DNA from: JBEVMS01 sp040508515
Lineage (GTDB): Bacteria > Pseudomonadota > Gammaproteobacteria > Xanthomonadales > Rhodanobacteraceae
Direction: 5' to 3'
Length of the DNA: 18,317 nucleotides
Assembly: GCA_040508515.1 (NCBI GenBank)
Contig: JBEVMS010000004.1
Coordinates: forward strand, 1 to 18,317
This document shows, piece after piece, positions 1 to 5,444 of this stretch (position 1 is the stretch's first letter; the number at the start of each line of letters is the position of its first letter). The notes beneath the pieces were generated by a model. The model was not told the DNA's origin. It saw only the letters and a list, made by a program, of their open reading frames with translations, and searched no databases. A program made the position numbers and the translations under genes.

Positions 1-2
1 TG

Positions 3-599
3 CCGTTCGAGCGCGAGCTCTCGGTCGTGGCGGTGCGCGCTCGCAATGGCGAATTCCGCTGCTGGCCGCTGACTCAGAACTGGCATACCGAGGGGGTGCT
101 GTCGCTGAGCCTGGCACCGGCGCCGCAAGTCGAGCAGTTGCAGACGCAGGCCACCGACTTTGCACGGACGCTGGCCGAGCGGCTGGACTATGTTGGCGTG
201 TTCGCGCTGGAGTTGTTCGTCAAGGACGGCCAACTGCTGGGCAACGAAATGGCGCCGCGGGTGCACAACTCCGGCCACTGGACGATCGAAGGCGCGCTGA
301 CCAGCCAGTTCGAGAATCATGTGCGCGCAGTGCTGGGTTTGCCGTTGGGCGATACCTCGGCGCGCGGGTTGTCGGCGATGTTCAACTGGATCGGCGAACT
401 GCCGGATGCCGCGCCCGTGCTGGCGGCCACCGACGCGCACTGGCACGACTACGGCAAGCAGGCTCGCCCCGGACGCAAAGTCGGGCATGCCACGGTGTGC
501 GCGCCCGATGCGAGCGTGCTGGTGCAGCGCCTGAGCGGCATCGCGCATGCGCTGGGACGCGACAGCCAGGCCGATCCGGCGATGCGTGAACTGGGCTAG
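3..599 (+). CDS. purK: PurK, 5-(carboxyamino)imidazole ribonucleotide synthase (C-terminal part; 5' end outside window)
   Basis: PurK is the ATP-grasp enzyme that carboxylates aminoimidazole ribonucleotide to N5-CAIR in cytosolic purine synthesis. The frame is open from base 3 (PFERELSVVAVRARNGEF) to the TAG at 597-599, so roughly the last 198 residues are present and the start lies upstream. The ATP-grasp active-site region is clear: GVFALELFV, then NEMAPRVHNSGHWTIEGA and SQFENHVRAVLGLPLG, which is the classic PurK signature. An internal GTG at 27 is not the start, because conserved sequence continues upstream of it. The usual partner purE would be expected just upstream but is not in the window. 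The gene ends before a bidirectional terminator shared with sodB. Confidence 0.95.
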   Translation, partial: PFERELSVVAVRARNGEFRCWPLTQNWHTEGVLSLSLAPAPQVEQLQTQATDFARTLAERLDYVGVFALELFVKDGQLLGNEMAPRVHNSGHWTIEGALTSQFENHVRAVLGLPLGDTSARGLSAMFNWIGELPDAAPVLAATDAHWHDYGKQARPGRKVGHATVCAPDASVLVQRLSGIAHALGRDSQADPAMRELG

Positions 600-633
600 T
601 TCGGCCGGTTTGTCAGCACAAAAGTGGCAGTAC

Positions 634-663
634 AAAAAAGCGGAGCCGAGGCTCCGCTTTTTT
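634..663. terminator. Bidirectional intrinsic terminator between purK and sodB
   Basis: A 7-bp GC-rich stem (640-646 with 651-657, CGAG loop) is extended by A6 at 634-639 pairing with T6 at 658-663. It has a T-run on either strand, so it can end both purK (+) and the convergent sodB (-). Confidence 0.85.
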
Positions 664-681
664 ATGGGTGACGCTTAGGGA

Positions 682-1260
682 TCACGCCAGATTGCTGGCA
701 GCGAATTCCCAGTTGACCAAGTTCCAGAACGCTTCCAGGTACTTCGGACGCGCGTTGCGGTAGTCGATGTAGTACGCATGCTCCCACACGTCCACCGTCA
801 GCAGCGGCTTATCGGCGCCGGTGATCGGGGTGGCGGCGTTGGAGGTGTTGACGATGCCCAGCGCGCCATCAGGACGCTGCACCAGCCAGGTCCAGCCCGA
901 GCCGAAGTTGCCGGCGGCGGACTTGGCGAACTCTTCCTGGAACTTCTCGAACGAGCCGAACGCCTTGGTGATGGCATCGGCCAGCTTGCCGGACGGCGCG
1001 TTGCCGCCCTTGGGGCTCAGCGAGTGCCAGTAGAACGTGTGGTTCCACACCTGCGCGGCATTGTTGAACACGCCGCCGGACGACTTCTTGATGATGTCCT
1101 CCAGCGAGGCGTCTTCCAGCTCCGTGCCCTTGATCAGGTTGTTGAGATTGGTGACGTAGGTCTGGTGATGCTTGCCGTAATGGAATTCCAGCGTCTCGGC
1201 GGAAATGTGCGGCTCCAGTGCATTCTTCTCATAGGGCAGCGGCGGAAGTTCGATCGCCAT
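682..1260 (-). CDS. sodB: Iron superoxide dismutase SodB
   Basis: This cytosolic enzyme dismutates superoxide to O2 and H2O2. The protein is 192 aa, the usual SodB length. The metal ligands sit at the E. coli SodB positions: His27, His74 (in QVWNHTFYW), Asp157 and His161 (DVWEHAYY). Gln70 before VWNH and the AATP motif mark the Fe type rather than the Mn type, although cambialistic use cannot be excluded. The start is ATG at 1258-1260, preceded by an AAGGAG ribosome site at 1267-1272. The frame is open further upstream, but that sequence is not SOD-like and overlaps grxD. The gene is divergent from grxD. A 7-bp GC-rich inverted repeat at 1304-1323 lies in the promoter/leader region. Confidence 0.97.
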   Translation of the reverse strand: MAIELPPLPYEKNALEPHISAETLEFHYGKHHQTYVTNLNNLIKGTELEDASLEDIIKKSSGGVFNNAAQVWNHTFYWHSLSPKGGNAPSGKLADAITKAFGSFEKFQEEFAKSAAGNFGSGWTWLVQRPDGALGIVNTSNAATPITGADKPLLTVDVWEHAYYIDYRNARPKYLEAFWNLVNWEFAASNLA

Positions 1261-1303
1261 TGGTGGCTCCTTAGCGTTGGCTGGGGGGAAACGAAGAATT
1301 GCC

Positions 1304-1323
1304 GGGGCCGACAAGACGGCCCC
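1304..1323. repeat. GC-rich inverted repeat in the sodB-grxD divergent region
   Basis: GGGGCCG (1304-1310) and CGGCCCC (1317-1323) form a perfect 7-bp inverted repeat with a 6-nt loop (ACAAGA). It lies 44 bp upstream of sodB and about 12 bp upstream of the grxD -10 element. It could be an operator or a leader hairpin of sodB. No function is demonstrated. Confidence 0.5.
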
Positions 1324-1334
1324 TGATGCGCGGC

Positions 1335-1343
1335 TGATACAAT
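1335..1343 (+). promoter_or_regulatory. Probable extended -10 element of grxD
   Basis: TGATACAAT matches an extended -10 (TG-N-TACAAT, 5 of 6 to TATAAT). It lies about 40 bp upstream of the grxD ATG at 1382. No good -35 is visible at 17 bp, as is common for extended -10 promoters. Confidence 0.45.
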
Positions 1344-1381
1344 ACCGGCCTGTCCGCATTGTAAAGATGAAACAACTAACT

Positions 1382-1702
1382 ATGGACGTTAACGAGCGAA
1401 TCAAGGCCGTCCTGACCGAGCATCCGATCGTGCTCTTCATGAAGGGCACGCCAGCGTTCCCGATGTGCGGTTTTTCCAGCCGCGCGGCCCAGGCGCTCAG
1501 CGATGCCGGTGCCTCGTTTCATGCGGTCAATGTGCTGGCCGATCCGGAAATACGCGCCGGTTTGCCGCATTACGCCAACTGGCCGACCTTCCCGCAGCTT
1601 TTCATCCAGGGCGAATTGATCGGCGGCTGCGATGTCATGGAAGATCTCAAATCTTCGGGGCAACTCGCGCGCATGGTTGCCGACGTGACCGAGATGCCCT
1701 GA
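1382..1702 (+). CDS. grxD: Monothiol glutaredoxin, Grx4/GrxD family
   Basis: This CGFS-type glutaredoxin binds glutathione-ligated [2Fe-2S] clusters and passes them to client proteins. It works in the cytosol, in iron-sulfur assembly and iron sensing. The 106-aa protein has Lys21 in FMKGTP, the active-site CGFS at 29-32, and the glutathione-binding WPTFPQLFIQGELIGGCD at 67-84. ATG 1382 is chosen because MDVNERIKAVL matches the family N-terminus. An in-frame ATG at 1367 would add five residues, and neither start has a strong ribosome site. The stop TGA shares one base with the ATG of the next gene, which suggests translational coupling. The gene is divergent from sodB, a pairing that fits iron and oxidative-stress biology. 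Confidence 0.95.
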   Translation: MDVNERIKAVLTEHPIVLFMKGTPAFPMCGFSSRAAQALSDAGASFHAVNVLADPEIRAGLPHYANWPTFPQLFIQGELIGGCDVMEDLKSSGQLARMVADVTEMP

Positions 1703-2472
1703 TGGCGTTGCCGTTGATGGGCTTGCCAACCGCCTGGAGCGCGGCCGCCGACACCCTCAGCGGGCGGGTAATTCTGGTCACCGGCGCTTACGGCGGCTTG
1801 GGCAGTGCGGTGGTTCGCGCGGCCGCGCAGGCTGGGGCAACCGTGGTGATCAGCGGCAAGCGGCAGCGGCAACTGGAAAAACTCGACGACGAACTGCGCG
1901 TCGAAGGCTTGGGCGAGGTGCTGATCCATCCGCTGGACATGGAAATCGCCACGCCCGATCACTACGTCGCGCTGGCCGACGCGCTGCAAAGTGAGCTGGG
2001 TCGGCTCGACGGCATCGTGCATGCGGCGGCCAGCTTTACCGGACTCACCCCGCTGGCGATGCACAAGCCGGACGACTGGCTGCGCGCGTTGCACGTCAAT
2101 GTGTCTGCGCCATTCGCGCTGACCCAGGCTTGCCTGCCTTTGCTCAACGCGTCGCCCGATAGCGCCGTGGTGTTCGTGCTGGACGATCCGGCGCGCATGC
2201 GCCGGGCGCACTGGGGCGGCTACGGCGTGTCCAAGGCGGCGTTGGAAGGATTGGTCGAAATCCTGCATCAAGAAACCGACACCACCAGTGTGCGCGCACA
2301 CGCCTTGCTGCCGGCACCGATGCGTACCGCGCTGCGTCGGATGGCCTATTTTGGCGAGGACACCATGCAGCAACCGTTGCCGTCGGCCAGCGCGCAGGCG
2401 GCGGTGTTTCTACTGAGCGGGCAGGGCGTGGCGGCACGCGGGGCGGCGCTGGATCTGCGTCACAGCGCTTGA
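1702..2472 (+). CDS. YciK-like short-chain dehydrogenase/reductase with altered catalytic motifs
   Basis: A Rossmann-fold SDR of 256 aa, most like E. coli YciK, whose substrate is unknown. The dinucleotide-binding TGAYGGLG is at 27-34, and the tetrad Asn lies in HVNVSAPFALTQ. The active-site YGVSK has Tyr174 and Lys178. Two family motifs are changed. The residue 13 before Tyr174, normally the catalytic Ser, is Asp161 (FVLDDPAR), and the usual NNAG/HNAG reads HAAA. Reductase activity is therefore uncertain. The ATG at 1702 overlaps the grxD stop (TGATG), so the two genes are probably one transcript. The next gene starts 52 bp downstream. Confidence 0.85.
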   Translation: MALPLMGLPTAWSAAADTLSGRVILVTGAYGGLGSAVVRAAAQAGATVVISGKRQRQLEKLDDELRVEGLGEVLIHPLDMEIATPDHYVALADALQSELGRLDGIVHAAASFTGLTPLAMHKPDDWLRALHVNVSAPFALTQACLPLLNASPDSAVVFVLDDPARMRRAHWGGYGVSKAALEGLVEILHQETDTTSVRAHALLPAPMRTALRRMAYFGEDTMQQPLPSASAQAAVFLLSGQGVAARGAALDLRHSA

Positions 2473-2524
2473 GCATCATTGCCGCGCGTCATCGCGACGC
2501 GCGACCTATTCGAGGAAGGATCTG

Positions 2525-3136
2525 ATGGAAACGCAGATGACCACCTTGTCGGCGGGAATCCTGCTCTTTCTGATCATGGATCCGCTCGGCAATATCCCGG
2601 TCTTTTTGAGCCTACTTAAAGACGTGCCGCCGAAGCGGCGACGGCTGGTGTTGATTCGCGAACTACTGATTGCCTTGGGCGTGCTGCTGGTGTTCTTGAT
2701 CGGCGGCACGCAGATATTGAAGCTGCTGCAGCTTAAGCAGGAGTCGATCAGCATCGCCGGCGGCATCGTGCTGTTCCTGATCGGCATCCGGATGGTGTTC
2801 CCGCCGGCCGACGGCGGCGGCATCTTCGGTCACGCTGGGGAGAGTGAGCCCTTCATCGTCCCGATTGCGATTCCTGGCGTGGCCGGACCATCGGCAATGG
2901 CCGCCTTGCTGCTCCTGACCAACACGCAGCCCGGACGCACCGCCGACTGGGCCACCGCCCTGCTGCTGGCGTGGCTGGCGACCTCGGTGATCCTGCTCAG
3001 TTCCACGTATCTGTTTCGTTGGCTCGGCGAAAGCGTGCTGACCGCGCTGGAGCGGGTGATGGGCATGCTGCTGATCGCGCTTTCGGTACAGATGTTCATG
3101 GGCGGGGTGGCGGCGTATCTACATCTGACCCTCTGA
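2525..3136 (+). CDS. MarC/YhgN family inner-membrane protein
   Basis: An integral membrane protein of 203 aa, close in length and sequence to E. coli YhgN (UPF0056/MarC family), whose transport role is unsettled. Family landmarks are LIMDPLGNIPVFLSLLK near the N-terminus, PPKRRRLVLIRELLIALGVL, GGIVLFLIGIRMVFP, EPFIVPIAIPGVAGPSAMA and ALERVMGMLLIALSVQMFM. Hydrophobic stretches fit about six transmembrane helices. The start ATG 2525 follows AGGAAGGA at 2513-2520. A second in-frame ATG at 2537 is possible but lies further from the ribosome site. Same-strand spacing of 52 bp from the SDR suggests cotranscription. Confidence 0.9.
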   Translation: METQMTTLSAGILLFLIMDPLGNIPVFLSLLKDVPPKRRRLVLIRELLIALGVLLVFLIGGTQILKLLQLKQESISIAGGIVLFLIGIRMVFPPADGGGIFGHAGESEPFIVPIAIPGVAGPSAMAALLLLTNTQPGRTADWATALLLAWLATSVILLSSTYLFRWLGESVLTALERVMGMLLIALSVQMFMGGVAAYLHLTL

Positions 3137-3227
3137 GTCAAAAAACTTGCGTCATCGTGCCGCCGCAGGATCATGCTGCTGTCATAATTGAGCACCAGCA
3201 TGAGCCAACGGTTTCAAGGAGGCAGTG

Positions 3228-4943
3228 ATGCTCAGCGTCGAGAAGACCCTAACCGAGCGTATGCCCTGGCTGGCACAGCACCCTCGGATCCGCCGACAGA
3301 TGGCCGGCATGCTCGGCAAGCTAGTGGGCGAGCGCGGCTTCAATGAGGTGCTGGATGCGGTCGGTGCCGTCGAGGGGTTCGATTTCGTCGAACGCGGGCT
3401 CGAAGTACTTGGCGCCAGCTATTCGGCCAATGCGCGCGAGCGTGAGCACATCCCGCTGGAAGGGCCGCTACTGGTAGTGGCCAATCATCCGCTGGGCATG
3501 ATCGATGCCCTGGTCTTGCTGCACTTGATAGGTAGCGTGCGTCAGGATGTGAAAATCCTCGGCAACGACTGGCTGGCTTCGATCACCCAACTGCGTAAAT
3601 CGCTGCTGCCGGTCGACGTGTTCGGCAAGGGCGCGGCCTCCAAGTTGCGTGACATCTATCGGGCATTGGCTCAGGGGCAGGCGCTGGTGGTTTTTCCCGC
3701 CGGCGAAGTCTCGCGCATGCAGCCTGGTGGCGTGCGCGACGGTCGCTGGTCCGATGGCTTTGCGCGATTGGCATTGCGCACCGGCACGCCGGTGTTGCCG
3801 GTGCATGTGGCGGCGCGCAATTCGGCGATGTTTTATGGGTTGTCGATGTTGGCCAAGCCCTTGGGCACCGCCATGCTGCCGCGCGAGGCGACCGCGCCGA
3901 CCAGCATGAAGCGTCGCGTTGGTATCAGCATCGGGCCGCTGGTTGGGGCGGACGAACTCAAGCAACGCAGCGGCAATTCGCCGACGCAGGCGGCCAAGCT
4001 GATGCGTCGTCACGTTTACCGTGTCGGCCAGCATCGGGGGTTGATCTTCGGTGGGCAGACCGCGTTGGCGCACCCGGAGCCCACCGAATGGATTACCGCT
4101 GAACTGGCGCGCGCCGAGAAATTGGCCGATCTCAACGATGGCAAGCAGGTCTTGCTGCTGCAGGGCAGCGTCGACAGCCCCGCGTTGCGTGAGATAGGGC
4201 GCTTGCGCGAGTTGACGTTCCGCCGCGTGGGCGAGGGCACCGGTTTGCGGCGCGATCTGGACAGTTACGATGCGCACTACGAGCACTTGGTGCTATGGGA
4301 CCCCAAGGCGTTGCGGATCGTCGGCTCCTACCGTTTTGGCCACGGCGGACGGGTCATCGCTGAGCACGGCATGGCCGGGCTCTACACTTCCAGCCTGTTC
4401 AGTTATTCGCCCGCCTTGGAATCACGCCTGGCGCAAGGGCTTGAACTGGGCCGCAGTTTCATCGCCCCGGCCTACTGGCGTTCGCGGGCGCTGGATCAGC
4501 TCTGGCAAGGCATCGGTCTGTACCTGCAGCGGCATGCGGAGCTGCGTTATCTGTTTGGCCCGGTCAGCATGTCGGTGAGTTTGCCGCGCGAGGCGCGCGA
4601 GTGGATCGCCGCTGCCCACAAGCATTATTTTGGCGTGCCGGGCCTAGCCGCCGCGCGTCAGCCGTTTGTGATCTCGCCCGATGTGGTCGCACTGGTGCGT
4701 GGTGCGCTCGAAGGGCTCGATCCGGCCGCCGGGCTGGGCAAGCTCAAGCATCATCTGGATGCACTGGGCGTCAGTCTGCCGGTGTTATATCGCCAGTATG
4801 TCGATCTGGTTGAACCTGAGGGCGTGCAGTTTCTCGACTTCGGCGAAGACCCTGATTTTTCCGGTTGTGTCGATGGTCTGGTAATGCTCGATCTCGCCAG
4901 CCTTAAGCCGTCAAAGCGAACACGTTATCTCGGCAAACCCTGA
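3228..4943 (+). CDS. olsF: Bifunctional ornithine-lipid synthase, OlsF type (acyltransferase-GNAT fusion)
   Basis: A 571-aa two-domain protein with the OlsF domain order. Residues ~1-270 are a lysophospholipid/lyso-ornithine-lipid acyltransferase domain with ANHPLGMID (His87, Asp93), a FPAGE motif at 156-160 and PVLPVHVAARNS. Residues ~305-480 resemble OlsB, the GNAT-like N-acyltransferase that acylates ornithine from acyl-ACP. Markers there are LRELTFRRVGEG, VGSYRFGHG, GLYTSSLF, LELGRSFI and YLFGPVSMSVS. In the Serratia OlsF studied earlier, the C-terminal half makes lyso-ornithine lipid and the N-terminal half adds the second acyl chain. The spacing here is H-X5-D rather than the usual H-X4-D. 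ATG 3228 is chosen over GTG 3225 because AAGGAGG at 3216-3222 lies 5 nt before it. The acceptor amino acid is inferred. Confidence 0.85.
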   Translation: MLSVEKTLTERMPWLAQHPRIRRQMAGMLGKLVGERGFNEVLDAVGAVEGFDFVERGLEVLGASYSANAREREHIPLEGPLLVVANHPLGMIDALVLLHLIGSVRQDVKILGNDWLASITQLRKSLLPVDVFGKGAASKLRDIYRALAQGQALVVFPAGEVSRMQPGGVRDGRWSDGFARLALRTGTPVLPVHVAARNSAMFYGLSMLAKPLGTAMLPREATAPTSMKRRVGISIGPLVGADELKQRSGNSPTQAAKLMRRHVYRVGQHRGLIFGGQTALAHPEPTEWITAELARAEKLADLNDGKQVLLLQGSVDSPALREIGRLRELTFRRVGEGTGLRRDLDSYDAHYEHLVLWDPKALRIVGSYRFGHGGRVIAEHGMAGLYTSSLFSYSPALESRLAQGLELGRSFIAPAYWRSRALDQLWQGIGLYLQRHAELRYLFGPVSMSVSLPREAREWIAAAHKHYFGVPGLAAARQPFVISPDVVALVRGALEGLDPAAGLGKLKHHLDALGVSLPVLYRQYVDLVEPEGVQFLDFGEDPDFSGCVDGLVMLDLASLKPSKRTRYLGKP

Positions 4944-4953
4944 GCGCTGCATT

Positions 4954-4972
4954 CCGCTTGCTGCACAAGCGG
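4954..4972. repeat. Small hairpin after olsF
   Basis: CCGCTTG (4954-4960) and CAAGCGG (4966-4972) form a perfect 7-bp inverted repeat with a 5-nt loop, 10 bp after the olsF stop. No T-run follows, so it is at best a weak terminator or 3'-end protecting hairpin. Confidence 0.45.
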
Positions 4973-5119
4973 CAAGCATCGACGGCAACCCCACCTTCTC
5001 GCGTTGCGAGGCGTTCGTGGCAGTAGGCTTTTACGTTTCGAGCATTTATGAAAAAAACGTCAAATATTCGACAAACTGTCATTTTTTGATGGTAATGTAG
5101 TTGATTCGATAGTAGTTAA

Positions 5120-5202
5120 AAGCCTGGCTCAGGGTGTGAGCCAGGTCATCGACCCAAGAGTGTTTGATGCATCCCAGCCAGTTTTAGCGGTTGGGTTTTT
5201 TT
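5120..5202 (+). ncRNA. Candidate small RNA or leader RNA with its own intrinsic terminator
   Basis: The gap from olsF (4943) to the receptor (5445) has no convincing ORF but holds an RNA-like unit. A perfect 9-bp hairpin (5123-5131 with 5137-5145, loop GGGTG) is followed 27 nt later by a 7-bp terminator hairpin and T7. Two possible promoters lie upstream: TCGACA at 5068 with GGTAAT at 5091 (17-bp spacer), or TTGATG at 5086 with GATAGT at 5108 (16-bp spacer). Both are imperfect. The loop GGGT (5132-5135) could pair with ACCC at 5152-5155 as a pseudoknot. I recognise no known family. It could also be a terminated leader of the receptor gene. Confidence 0.4.
5173..5202 (+). terminator. Intrinsic terminator in the olsF-receptor gap
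   Basis: CCCAGCC (5173-5179) pairs with GGTTGGG (5189-5195), 7 bp with one G-U, around a 9-nt loop. T7 follows at 5196-5202. It lies 230 bp past olsF and 242 bp before the receptor gene. Confidence 0.7.
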
Positions 5203-5232
5203 ATGCCCTGAGAAAACGTTTTATCTTGCGAT

Positions 5233-5288
5233 TTAATCGAATTTATTTGCCGATCCGTAAGTTTCGATCCACAAATAAATGCGATTAA
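5233..5288. repeat. Long AT-rich imperfect inverted repeat upstream of the TonB receptor
   Basis: Arms 5233-5249 and 5272-5288 are complementary at 16 of 17 positions; the mismatch is A5240/G5281. The 22-nt loop contains CGATCC twice (5251-5256 and 5265-5270). It is unusually AT-rich for this genome and starts 30 bp after the terminator at 5202. It could be an operator, a recombination remnant or a leader-RNA hairpin for the receptor gene. Confidence 0.6.
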
Positions 5289-5444
5289 GCGGGCACCAGC
5301 TTTTGTCTGCACTGCCTAGGTTTTGTGTTTTGTAACGTCGTTGCGGTAGGGGATCAGCCGCATAAAGTTTGTCTTGGATCAATGCAGTCGGCTGAAGGAA
5401 TCGTGCTGTCTGCAATTAACGACAAGTCTTGAGGAGCCACTCGA

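Noticed and set aside
1261..1449. N-terminal extension of sodB
   Set aside because: The extra 63 codons are not SOD-like and overlap grxD. ATG 1260 has a perfect AAGGAG and gives the family length.
5233..5415. 60-codon antisense ORF in the receptor upstream region
   Set aside because: It runs through the inverted repeat, lacks a ribosome site and has no recognisable features.
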